Origin: Piromyces finnis
Lineage: Eukaryota > Neocallimastigomycota > Neocallimastigomycetes > Neocallimastigales > Neocallimastigaceae
DNA length: 33,249 nt
Reading direction: 5' to 3'
NCBI GenBank assembly: GCA_002104945.1
Contig: MCFH01000127.1
Span: 1 to 33,249, forward strand
Shown here: piece by piece, positions 23,187-32,035 of the stretch
Numbering within the stretch: the first letter of the stretch is position 1
Layout of the letters: the number at the start of each line of letters is the position of its first letter
Program-made: the position numbers and the translations under genes
The notes under the pieces: model-generated
Told to the model about the DNA's origin: nothing
What the model saw: only the letters and a program-made list of their open reading frames with translations
Database searches by the model: none

Positions 23187-23835
23187 TGTCATGAATATTA
23201 GTGGATTCATGATTATTTATTTAATTAGTGTTCTATTCGTTTAATTAATTAGAAATATTTTATTATAAAACATAATTAAATAATATTTTAAGAGATATTA
23301 ATTAATTATAATTGTTAAGATTTTATATTTATTAAAATTAAAATTTGAATTAATATCTCTTTATTCATTTGATTAAGAAGGAAATTAAAACTAAATTATA
23401 AAATAATCATTCCTTCTACAAATGATTGATAACATGACTTTTATAATTATTAAATTTAACACGAGTGAAAAGTCATATATAATTAATATATAATTAATTT
23501 ATAGAATAGTTAATTAATATAAATAATTAGTCATGTATTAAATTTAAAATGTATTCCTTAATATTAGAGATAGTATAAATACTCGAGAAAATTCCTATCA
23601 TTAGGGATTTCGAGAGTTCATTACATTTAATATTTACTCTAATTATAATAATATTTAATAAATAAAAATTTTTCTTTAAATAAAATTTTTTCTTTAAATA
23701 AAAATTTATTAATAAATAAAGTTAATTAATAAAATGTTATTTATTTAAAATATTTATTTATTCATTTATTTATTAAATTAATAAACTTAGGGTAAATATG
23801 TGTATTCCGACCTAACTGAAGTGAAATCGGTAACA
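23187..23835 (+). repeat. Dispersed repeat D, copy 3 (LTR-like, complete)
   Basis: 649 bp from TGTCATGAATATTAG to TCGGTAACA, with TG..CA termini as in LTRs. TATAAATA (23574-23581) is followed by a dyad to about 23616. The right-hand terminal block CCGACCTAACTGAAGTGAAA is shared with the foldback structure. Flanks GGCAA and ATACA do not match, so the LTR identity is not proven. Confidence 0.75.
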
Positions 23836-23895
23836 ATACATTGTAGTTAAGAATTTGCATATATAATTAAAATTATATATTTAGATTACATATGA

Positions 23896-24389
23896 TGTAA
23901 AAGGTTTTTATATATGTTAGTTAATAAGTTAAATATAACAAGTTAATTAAGTTAGTTATTACCTCTCTATACGAGTTAATAACTAAATAAAGTTTTATAA
24001 AAAATAATAAAAGAACTAAAATAAATATTATAACACAAAAATAAATATAATACGATAAATATTAATATGAAATATTATTTACTTAAATAATTATTATAAT
24101 TATTATCTTTTATTTATTAGTTATAATTATATACATTAATTATTATTATAGCTATTAATTTACTTTAATACTAACGCTAAAGTATTTAACGTTAGTTTTG
24201 ACTATACTATTTAACTATATGAGTTTATTTTCTTTACCACTTGATTGGGTAAAGCAAATAGACTTCCTATTTAATTAATAACCATTAATATATGGTTATG
24301 CATATATTTGGCCAATAAATGGTGACCAGAATATATGGTTTCAATTGAAATATTTGTGGGCAAACTTATGGCCACAAATATTTCTTACA
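23896..24389 (-). repeat. 3' LTR of the chromovirus
   Basis: 494 bp, on + from TGTAAAAGG to TTCTTACA. Against the 5' LTR it has three extra bases (in AAC, AAAG and GAAAT contexts) and two substitutions. Confidence 0.97.
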
Positions 24390-24391
24390 AT

Positions 24392-24399
24392 GCCCCCCT
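24392..24399 (-). promoter_or_regulatory. Polypurine tract
   Basis: Read on -, AGGGGGGC lies two bases before the 3' LTR start (TGTAAG). This is where plus-strand DNA priming is expected. It is a striking G-run for this window. Confidence 0.8.
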
Positions 24400-24410
24400 G
24401 AGGAGAAAAC

Positions 24411-27092
24411 CTAGGCAGGGTTTTGGACACTAACCATGAATTCCTGGTAGCATTTATCTTGAAATTCCTTGAGTAGCTTATCATAGTGGGAGTTCTTGTC
24501 AATGATATCAGCATCAACCCACTCTTGTCTAAAGTCACTAAAGGTAGCTAAGTATTGGTAGTTATCCTTCTTTCTTCTGGCATTCATGATTTTGATAATT
24601 TTCTGGTAGCCCACTGGTGCAGGTGTTAGTTCTTCAGGTTTGTTATGGTAGGGTTCAAGTTCACTGATATGAAACACTGGGTAGACATTGGGGAAAGGTG
24701 ACTTGCTGATATCCAACCGGTAGTTAAGCTTGGTTTCATCAATTCTAATAACCTTGAAGGGACCGTACTTTCTTGCTTGTAGCTTGTAGAAGGGAAGAGG
24801 GTTGTAATTTTCTGGTTTTCTTAACCACACCAAATCCAGGAGCCTAATTTTAGGGTAGTTAAGTTCTCTTCTATGGTCCAAGTGGTCTAAGAACCGTGTT
24901 CTTGATATGTCCAGCATGTGCTTTAAGTTACCTAAGTTGTGAGCGAAGCTATCTAATATAGGAGCTTCACCAAGTGAGTGGACAAGTTCTGAGTCTTGAG
25001 GGTTCATATGTACCTGGTAGTTATACAAGGCTAGGAATGGGGACTGCTTAGTAGAACTGTGTACTGCATTATTATAGCAGAACTCAGCTAAGTACAAGTA
25101 CTTCAACCATTCGTCGTCATCAAAGGTCTTCACAAAGCATCTAAGGTACATACTTACGTAGGAGTTATTGCGTTCTACCTGACCAACTGTTTCATGATGG
25201 CCAGTAGTAGCAAGGTTTACTTCTACGCCAAAGAACCCCATAATGTCCTTCCACAACTTACTAGTGAACTGGACACCACGATCCGTAGTAACCGATTTGG
25301 GACAACCATGTAACTTGAATACATGTTGTAAGTATGCTAAGGCTGTTTCTTTAGCAGTAGGCATACTCCTAAATCCCACTAAGTGTATCATTTTGGTTAA
25401 CTTATCGCTACAAACCATGATACAACCTCTTCTAGTGACTTCTGGGGGTTCTGAGGGACTACTACCTGGTTTTCTACGTTCCTTAATAGGTAGGTCCGTC
25501 AGGAAGTCGATTTCTACTTCTTGCCAAGGTAAGTCTGCAACTTTTACCCTAGCAGCGCTACCGTACGGCTTGTGTCTGTTGTCCTTTTGGGTACAACATA
25601 TGGTACAAGCTTTAATATATCCCGCAATGTCATCCTTCATTTTTGGCCAGTAGTAGTTTCTGGCTATCAGGTCATAAGTTTTATCTTTTCCCAAATGACC
25701 TGCTGTTTCACTATCGTGGTTAAGTTTTATGATTGTTTCCCTTAACACCTTTGGTACATATGTACGTTCTGGTGCATCCTTTCTAACAATCAACCCATTA
25801 ACCATCAACCACTTCTTTTTGATGAGCTTGTGGCCTCTTTTTGCGTCAAGACCATCTCTAATTTCCCTAGCAAGCTCATTCGTGTTGTAAGCTTGTTTCA
25901 GTTCTCCCACAAAGCTTACTTCTAACACCGCATAGCACTCTTCTTCCACGGGTGGAAATTCTTTTACCTGTTCAGGTCGAAGGAGGCTAGCTTTTTCCAT
26001 CTCCAGTTGTACCTGTTCTGGAGATACCATTCTTGATAGGATATCGGCTCTACCATTCATTTTTCCTGGCCGATATATTATTTCGAAGTTGTATGCAGCA
26101 AACAGCTCTTGCCATCTTGCCTGTCTTGCTGTCAACAACTGTGGTTTTGTGGCGAACAGGAGATTCCTATGGTCACTATATACTAGGACCTTATGTTTCG
26201 CACCCATTAACAGGTGTCGCCACTCGATGAAAGCATTCCTAATAGCCAACAACTCCTTTTCCGTAATGGAGTAGTTGATTTCTGCTTTCGTAAGTTTCTT
26301 GGAATAGTAATACACAGGGTGTAGTTCATTGTCATCGCCTAGTTGTGATAATACACCACCCACTGCGTAGTTACTAGCGTCGCACTCCACTATAAACTGA
26401 CGGTCATGGTCAGGATATGCTAATACTGGTGGAGACAACAGCATTTCTTTTAACTTCTCGAACGCCTGGATGCGTTCTTCATTCCACAGGAACTGTACCT
26501 TTTTGGACGTCATCGCATATAACGGCCTTGCTATCTTAGAGAAGTCCTTTATAAACTTCCTATAATAGTTGCAGAATCCGAGGAATGACTGTAGTTCTTT
26601 AATGTTGGTTGGTTGTGGCCAACTTGCTACAGCTTTTAACTTTTCTGGGTCGGTTTTAATACCATATTTTCCAACTACATGACCCAGGAATGCAAGTTCT
26701 TCCTTGTGGAACTCACACTTCGCTAACTTAGCTACTAGACGATTATCTATTAGCTTTTGTAGGACTCTTTTTACATGCCCTACATGCTCTTCAAGTGACT
26801 TGGAGTAGATGATGATATCATCCAAGTACACTTGACAGCAGTCGTTGATTTCTTCTGCCAGCACCGTATTAATGAACCCTTGGAACGTGGCAGGAGCATT
26901 AGTCAACCCAAATGGCATCACTAGATATTCATAATGCCCAAACTTGGTTGAGAATGCCGTCTTGTATTCGTCACCTTCACGAATACGCACGAGGTTGTAG
27001 GCAGACTTCAAATCCAACTTGGAGAAGATAGTCGCGCCTTTCATAGCCTCAAACACTTGACTGATGAGTGGTAAAGGGAAGGAGTTACGCAC
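24411..27092 (-). CDS. Pol: reverse transcriptase, RNase H, integrase, chromo-like tail
   Basis: 893 codons in one frame, TAG stop. RT (1-180): LDLKSAYNLVRI, FGLTNAPATFQ, YLDD at 89-92 intact, SFLGFCNYYRKFI. RNase H (225-355): D238, E280, D307, then GRADILSR. Integrase finger: H459, H466, C496, C499. Core: D529, D604, E640, with 35 residues between the last two. GPF at 777-779 is the GPY/F module. Residues 828-866 (YQKIIKIMNARRKKDNYQYL...EWVDADII) have chromodomain spacing with a conserved Trp but lack a clear aromatic cage. Together these copy the RNA into DNA and insert it. The annotated start is artificial: the true frame enters from 27130 after a one-base break. All catalytic residues are present. 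Confidence 0.96.
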   Translation of the reverse strand: MRNSFPLPLISQVFEAMKGATIFSKLDLKSAYNLVRIREGDEYKTAFSTKFGHYEYLVMPFGLTNAPATFQGFINTVLAEEINDCCQVYLDDIIIYSKSLEEHVGHVKRVLQKLIDNRLVAKLAKCEFHKEELAFLGHVVGKYGIKTDPEKLKAVASWPQPTNIKELQSFLGFCNYYRKFIKDFSKIARPLYAMTSKKVQFLWNEERIQAFEKLKEMLLSPPVLAYPDHDRQFIVECDASNYAVGGVLSQLGDDNELHPVYYYSKKLTKAEINYSITEKELLAIRNAFIEWRHLLMGAKHKVLVYSDHRNLLFATKPQLLTARQARWQELFAAYNFEIIYRPGKMNGRADILSRMVSPEQVQLEMEKASLLRPEQVKEFPPVEEECYAVLEVSFVGELKQAYNTNELAREIRDGLDAKRGHKLIKKKWLMVNGLIVRKDAPERTYVPKVLRETIIKLNHDSETAGHLGKDKTYDLIARNYYWPKMKDDIAGYIKACTICCTQKDNRHKPYGSAARVKVADLPWQEVEIDFLTDLPIKERRKPGSSPSEPPEVTRRGCIMVCSDKLTKMIHLVGFRSMPTAKETALAYLQHVFKLHGCPKSVTTDRGVQFTSKLWKDIMGFFGVEVNLATTGHHETVGQVERNNSYVSMYLRCFVKTFDDDEWLKYLYLAEFCYNNAVHSSTKQSPFLALYNYQVHMNPQDSELVHSLGEAPILDSFAHNLGNLKHMLDISRTRFLDHLDHRRELNYPKIRLLDLVWLRKPENYNPLPFYKLQARKYGPFKVIRIDETKLNYRLDISKSPFPNVYPVFHISELEPYHNKPEELTPAPVGYQKIIKIMNARRKKDNYQYLATFSDFRQEWVDADIIDKNSHYDKLLKEFQDKCYQEFMVSVQNPA

Positions 27093-27094
27093 TG

Positions 27095-27916
27095 TTACCT
27101 TATTAAGACGCCTATAATCAGTACATATCGTCTTTCACCACTCTTTTTGGGCACGAATAACACAGGATAACCTGCAGGACTCTCTGATTTCCTGATGAAG
27201 CCCTTTGCCAGGTTTTCCTCAATATATTCCTTCAGTGCTTTTTCCTCTTCTGGATTGAAGGGATATATAGGCCCTTTATGAAGACTAGCATCCGGCTCCA
27301 GGTCGATCTTACAGTCGTAAGGACGGTGTTCTGGTAGCTGGTTAGCTATTTCTTCATTAAATGCTTCTTTGAAATTGTGGTAGTACTTCTCCACGATTTC
27401 TTCAGGTGTAGGTTGATTTTCGTTTAAGTTTTCTTCCTGTACCAACCCTACGTAAATGTGATTTTTCTCTAAGTTTGACTCTTGTACCAACCCTACTGAA
27501 ACACAAGTTTTCTCTAAGTTGGAACTCGATGCCAACCCTCCGGAACTTCCGTCCCTGGTTTCTTTTGTAGCCTTGTGGCTACCATTACACACGATTTCGG
27601 CTTCGATGTTTTCTGCGGTTACAGTTACCAGAGGCCTTCTTGCTTTTGCATTAGTAACTGTAGTTATGGGACTTAATTGAGTACAGTAGTAGATATCGCC
27701 GTCATTTACACCATAACTGTTGGTGTGTTCTTTATCCTTATCATTATCTACTACGAAGTACCTCACTTGTGCATCTTTATCATAACCTCTGTAGATAAAG
27801 TGCTCATCCATGAAGCCCAGTCCCACAATGATTATCTCCGGCATGTAGTCGGATAGGTGACAACTTGTGTTGAAGCAGTATGGCTTAGCTTTTGTTCGCC
27901 AGATGGAGTTAACCAT
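27095..27916 (-). pseudogene. Protease C-terminus to RT N-terminus of the chromovirus (frameshifted)
   Basis: This open stretch links the protease to RT. It contains the protease end (MPEIIIVGLGFMDEH), a spacer with a repeated block (SVGLVQESNLEKN-like, twice, at 27420-27530) and the RT entry: YDCKIDLEPDA, LKEYIEENLAKGFIRKS and FVPKKSG. After GERR the frame is lost. The conserved C-x-DYRRLNKVTV block follows in the next frame at about 27085-27125, so one base appears to be missing near 27125. A further shift at about 27900 separates it from the DTG segment. Confidence 0.85.
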
Positions 27917-28212
27917 AACTTCAACTGCAAGTCATCTGAGAACTGCTTTAACTCGATATCACCATTCACAGTTCTGAATATGGCTGGTTTGTCCACTACC
28001 TTTAACCCGAGCTTCTTTGCTAAATTTGGGTGAATGAGGTTTGTAGTGGAACCAGTATCATACAAGACTTCTACCCTTTTTATATCTCGAGGGTTGCTTC
28101 TTGCATTTATTTCAGCTACTAGTTGGTTCTGACTGTAGTAGCTGTTATTGACCGTCGTTTGACTTGCCATAGCCTTAGGTAATGGGTTATTTCCCATACT
28201 AGAAGGTCCTTG
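27832..28212 (-). pseudogene. Aspartic protease segment of the chromovirus
   Basis: The motif VLYDTGSTTNLIHPNLAKKL carries the DTG catalytic triad of retropepsins, which work as dimers to cut Gag-Pol. The segment then reads FRTVNGDIELKQFSDDLQLKL and leaves frame near 27870, continuing in the next frame downstream. It follows the basic Gag tail in the same frame without a stop. Confidence 0.85.
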
Positions 28213-28489
28213 CTTTGGTTGGAAGCTAGAACTTCTTCTAAAGCTTGACTTATTTAAGGATTCACGACGTTCTTTGGCACCGTTATTGTTTTTTACGTAA
28301 GCCTGAGTGTTGGTCTGCTCAACTTTAGGCTTATTATTTGGCTTGTTGTTCTTCTGCTTTAACTCAGCCCATCTAGATGGTCTACATGGTCTGTGATATC
28401 CAACAAGGCCATAATAGTGGTCTGGCGGTCTCTTTTGTCGTACTTTTCTATGGTTTCATTACGGAAGACTGCTTGGTGGTCATCGCACT
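28213..28489 (-). pseudogene. Gag nucleocapsid-like tail of the chromovirus
   Basis: After the capsid frame breaks near 28490, a basic Asn/Lys/Ser-rich stretch follows. It contains a degenerate zinc-knuckle-like piece YYGLVGYHRPC near 28390 in which the first Cys pair is missing. The frame then runs into the protease. Confidence 0.6.
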
Positions 28490-28996
28490 TTAGCAAGACT
28501 TCATTAATGTTTCCAGCGTACGTTCCGGTTCAGGGATATCATAGAACGCTTCCCTGACAGAAGGCCTGACCTGTTGTATTAACACCTGTCTCCTAACATT
28601 TTCAGGAAGCCCAAGTGTTTCCGTCAATTCATTGAACTCTTCCAAGTAGTCGTATGCTTTTCCCCACTCATGTGTGAGCTTAAGCAACTTTGACTTGCAG
28701 AGTTCATGGGGAGACTCTGGTGGAAACTTATCTTGAAGGTGGAGGAATAGTCTTTCAGCATCGGGATTCCTACGCTGCAACATCCTCTCTCTAAGTCTAT
28801 ACCATCTCAATACTTTCCCACCTAGATGATCTTCAATGAAGCTAACCTTTGCCTTTTCGTCGTTACCATAGTCATATGGGTAACGTTTGAAATGACGTAA
28901 GCACTTCTCTTGAAAACCCTCTAAGTCTATCCCATTATTATCAAACATAGGCACTTTTTCTTCATACCTATGTACTCGCCAATCGAACATCTTCAC
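28490..28996 (-). pseudogene. Gag capsid domain of the chromovirus
   Basis: A Ty3/gypsy-type capsid of about 168 residues. It has the family pattern of GKVLRWYRLRER, FLHLQDKFPPESP, SKLLKLTHEWG, YLEEFNELTETLGLPE and IQQVRPSVREAFYDI. The domain builds the particle shell around the RNA. It is joined to the N-terminal region by a one-base shift at 28993-28996 (a TGA overlapping a GTG) and ends at a TAA just after KSC, where another shift leads into the nucleocapsid tail. Confidence 0.88.
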
Positions 28997-29774
28997 TCCC
29001 CATCCTCGGAATATTCCGTAGGGTTGGTGCTGCTACTAGTTCCAGCACCATGAGGATTACCCATACCACCGGTTTGATAGGATGTTCTTTCATGAGCTCT
29101 GGCTTCAGCTCTTCTGTTCATGGCTTCGACTTTAGCCTCGAACAATTTTTCTCTTTCTTCTAGAGCGTTTCGTTGCTCCTCAATTGGCCATCTCTTCTTC
29201 AAGCTCTTTTTTATAAGAGACAAAGGCACTAGATTGACGGTACAACGTTTCTTGGTTGTTTAGCACTTGCTGGTGGTCTTGTAACCTTTCCTCATGTTCT
29301 GCGGTAAAGGCATTTTCCACAGCATGCAGCTCTTCCAAGCTAACTTGGCTAGCTGGACTCATTTGCTTCCAACCTTTGATCCACTTCAACAAATTTTTGC
29401 TGAAGAGCATCGTTTATCTCGCTCTTGTAAACCTCAATACCCCGAAGTTGTTCTTCCATAGCACCCAGACGGTTTCCCATACTAGCAAACTGGCTAGATA
29501 TTTCCGAAACCCATCTATTAAGAAGAACTTCAATGTGTTGCATTGGGTTTACCTCACTATTATTAGTAAAAAAGAAAGAAGGATCAACAGGGGTGGGCAT
29601 AGAATCCCCCTGTTGAACCTGTAAATTCTGATTAGATTCGACCTCAGTGCTTTCGAGAAGCACCGGGGTTCGAACCCGTGACATTCCCTCTACACCATCC
29701 ATGCCATCCGCGCTCGCCGCGTCAGGACGGGTCCCGTCCTTACGAATGATGTTTTTGTGTCCAATTATGGACAC
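28993..29774 (-). pseudogene. Gag N-terminal coiled-coil region of the chromovirus
   Basis: Three overlapping frames (29349-29774, 29180-29410, 28993-29229) together give one Glu/Gln/Lys/Leu-rich, coiled-coil-like region: FASMGNRLGAMEEQLRGIEV, SLEELHAVENAFTAEHEERL, ALEEREKLFEAKVEAMNRRA. One-base shifts near 29365 and 29195 separate them. The first codon here is GTG at 29774; an ATG lies upstream near 29806 in another frame, so the true start is unsettled. The first 120 bases are G+C-rich and full of short palindromes. Confidence 0.8.
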
Positions 29775-30092
29775 CCCGAGGGTTAGGCGACTTACCTGCG
29801 TTTTTCATTTCTAATTCGAAAATAAATTCTTTTAATAATTAAAGAATTTATTATATAAAATATGGTTATAATGATTTTAAAATTACAAATAATGAATTTT
29901 TATGCTAAACTATTAAAAAATAATTATTTTTAATAATAAATTTACTTCTTTTAAATATAATATTTGAATATTATATAAAATATTGTAAATAATTATTATT
30001 AAACAATAATTTAAATAAAATAAATATGTTTTTTAAGAATTTTTATAACACTAACCTAATTAAAACTAAGCTAACGTAAGAACTAACTATAA
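29775..30092 (-). other. 5' untranslated leader of the chromovirus
   Basis: The sequence between PBS and Gag is A+T-rich from 29815 to 30092 and mixed below that. It contains CAG/GTAAGT, a perfect 5' splice-site consensus, near 29790-29798. No ORF is seen. Confidence 0.6.
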
Positions 30093-30103
30093 AGCGTTAG
30101 TAT
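30093..30103 (-). promoter_or_regulatory. Primer-binding site (self-priming type)
   Basis: Directly inside the 5' LTR, the element strand reads ATACTAACGCT. It lacks the TGG start expected if a tRNA 3' end primed. It is the exact reverse complement of AGCGTTAGTAT in the LTR (30373-30383), and pairing stops at base 11, as known for Tf1-type self-priming. Confidence 0.78.
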
Positions 30104-30594
30104 TGTAAAAGGTTTTTATATATGTTAGTTAATAAGTTAAATATAACAAGTTAATTAAGTTAGTTATTACCTCTCTATACGAGTTAATACTAAATAAGTT
30201 TTATAAAAAATAATAAAAGAACTAAAATAAATATTATAACACAAAAATAAATATAATACAATAAATATTAATATGAATATTATTTACTTAAATAATTATT
30301 ATAATTATTATCTTTTATTTATTAGTTATAATTATATACATTAATTATTATTATAGCTATTAATTTACTTTAATACTAACGCTAAAGTATTTAACGTTAG
30401 TTTTGACTATACTATTTAACTATATGAGTTTATTTTCTTTACCACTTGATTGGGTAAAGCAAATAGACTTCCTATTTAATTAATAACCATTAATATATGG
30501 TTATGCATATATTTGGCCAATAAATGGTGACCAGAATATATGGTTTCAATTGAAATATTTGTGGGCAAACTTATGGCTACAAATATTTCTTACA
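30104..30594 (-). repeat. 5' LTR of the chromovirus
   Basis: 491 bp. Predicted layout on -: U3 30594-30384, start of R at 30383. The border next to the tRNA is TTCTTACA followed by the target duplication TATGA. Confidence 0.97.
30383..30411 (-). promoter_or_regulatory. Predicted Pol II core promoter of family A
   Basis: TATAG (30407-30411 on -) lies 24-28 bases before the first base of the 11-mer that pairs with the PBS. The spacing suits a TATA box, so the transcript is predicted to start at 30383. CTAACG..CGTTAG also forms a dyad across the start. Confidence 0.55.
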
Positions 30595-30605
30595 TATGAA
30601 GATTA

Positions 30606-30667
30606 TCCGCATTGGTCCAGTACACGCTTTCACCGTGGCGGCCGGGGTTCGATTCCCCGATGCGGAA
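30606..30667 (+). tRNA. tRNA-Glu (anticodon TTC), D arm truncated, possible pseudogene
   Basis: The acceptor TCCGCAT/ATGCGGA, anticodon loop CTTTCAC (TTC), T arm CGGGG-TTCGATT-CCCCG and discriminator A are all intact. The whole is only 62 nt. After the D-stem 5' strand and CAGT, the sequence jumps to the anticodon stem, so about 10 bases of D loop and D-stem 3' strand are missing. The A box is therefore incomplete while the B box GGTTCGATTCC is perfect. It has no T4 terminator before the next tRNA, 10 bp away. It may be a dead gene, a tolerated D-armless tRNA or an assembly gap. Confidence 0.8.
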
Positions 30668-30677
30668 ATCTTTAAAA

Positions 30678-30751
30678 GCTCGCGTAGCCTAATTGGATAG
30701 GGCGTCAGACTTCTAATCTGAAGATTGCGGGTTCGAGTCCCGCCGTGAGTG
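30678..30751 (+). tRNA. tRNA-Arg (anticodon TCT)
   Basis: A complete 74-nt cloverleaf. The acceptor GCTCGCG/CGTGAGT has two G-T wobble pairs, the D stem is GCC.../GGC, the anticodon loop is CTTCTAA, the T arm is GCGGG-TTCGAGT-CCCGC and the discriminator is G. A TTTT terminator lies at 30763-30766. It sits 10 bp after the tRNA-Glu, which suggests one Pol III transcript. Confidence 0.97.
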
Positions 30752-30766
30752 AAAAAAAATTATTTT

Positions 30767-31622
30767 ATAGAATATTCATTAAGATAAAAAGGTAGTTTTA
30801 TTTACTTATCTATCATATATGCATTGCATTTCTTATTTTATAAATATATATATTCATTTATTCATTTGCCAAAATGAATTTTCTATATTATATTAACTTT
30901 AGAAGAATAAGTTATTAGGAATAGCAATTAAATAGTTAAATAACAAAAGGTTTTATTTTTTGTTTAATAATTTTTTTTTATTTTAATATTTTAAATGAAA
31001 TTTACGGTAGATTTGATTAATACTATAAGAGCATTATTATTAAATTTTATATAAATAATTAATCTTTTTAAAAAGATAGGTTTCAATTCAACTTAACTCA
31101 GCTCAACTATTATATATCTATCTATTATTTTTGAATTACTAAAGTTAAGTAATTTAAAATTTTATTCTAATTATTGGAGAGAATAATTTATAAAACTTAT
31201 AAAAAGGGAAACTATTTTTGAATATTAAATCATTAAAGCATTAATAAAATTATAAAATACTGCATTTTATGAGTTTGTAGAGTGTATAGTTGATTTTAAT
31301 ATTTTAATATTAATATATATTATTCTACTATAGTTTAATTTATTATCAGCGTCAAATCCCAAAATATATTAACATGGTGTTTTTGTATTCTTAATGAGGT
31401 ATAATTACTTCTTATTATGTGGAAATAATTCTATATAATTTTATACTCAAGGATTTATAATTTATGCCAAATTATAAAATTAAACTTAATGTTTTCTTGG
31501 AATATCAAAGACTAGAATTATTTTCAAATATTCTTATTTCTTAAGACAAATAGATAATAGATGGAAGCATTTCTATTAAATGCTTTATAAATTCTAATAG
31601 ATATATCATATATATTATACAA
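30767..31622. other. A+T-rich spacer, nothing recognised
   Basis: Stops in all frames, no match to repeat families A-F and no tRNA-like structure. Confidence 0.6.
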
Positions 31623-31988
31623 ATTTAATATATAATACAATAATTACCATATTAAAATATAGCTCTGCTATTAATTTAATATATAATACAATAATTACCA
31701 TATTAAAAACACTCTGCTATTAATTTAATATATAATACAATAATTATCATATTAAAATATAAGCTCTGCTATTAATTTAATATATATAATAATTACCATA
31801 TTAAAATATAAGCTCTGCTATTAATTTAATATATAATACAATAATTACCATATTAAAATATAAGCTCTGCTATTAATTTAATATATAATACAATAATTAC
31901 CATATTAAAATATAAGCTCTGCTATTAATTTAATATATAATACAATAATTACTATTAAAATATAAGCTCTGCTATTAATTTAATATAT
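31623..31988. repeat. 52-bp tandem repeat, about 7 copies
   Basis: The unit contains ATATAATACAATAATTACC and ends TAAGCTCTGCT. Copies differ by short deletions (missing ACAAT, CCAT or TATA). The CTCTGCT block is the only conserved GC-bearing part. Confidence 0.95.
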
Positions 31989-32035
31989 TGAATATATTGA
32001 TTTTTATAACACTTTATATTTGTGAATTTCTTTTA

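Larger units (their letters stand above)
23896..30594 (-). mobile_element. Near-complete Ty3/gypsy chromovirus, family A
   Basis: A 6.7-kb element on the minus strand, bounded by two LTRs differing by two substitutions and three one-base gaps. Perfect 5-bp target duplications TATGA lie at 23891-23895 and 30595-30599. The order is 5' LTR, PBS, Gag, protease, RT, RNase H, integrase, chromo-like tail, PPT, 3' LTR. Coding sequence is far richer in G+C than anything else in the window, which points to recent arrival or different constraints. Pol after the RT N-terminus is one open frame of 893 codons. Gag, protease and the RT entry are split by single-base shifts. It landed 6-11 bp upstream of the tRNA-Glu. 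Confidence 0.97.

Noticed and set aside
25243-26274. Plus-strand open frames inside the chromovirus
   Set aside because: They are shadows of the 893-codon Pol frame on the other strand.
31623-31988. A CRISPR-like array
   Set aside because: The units are contiguous tandem repeats without unique spacers, and the locus is eukaryotic.
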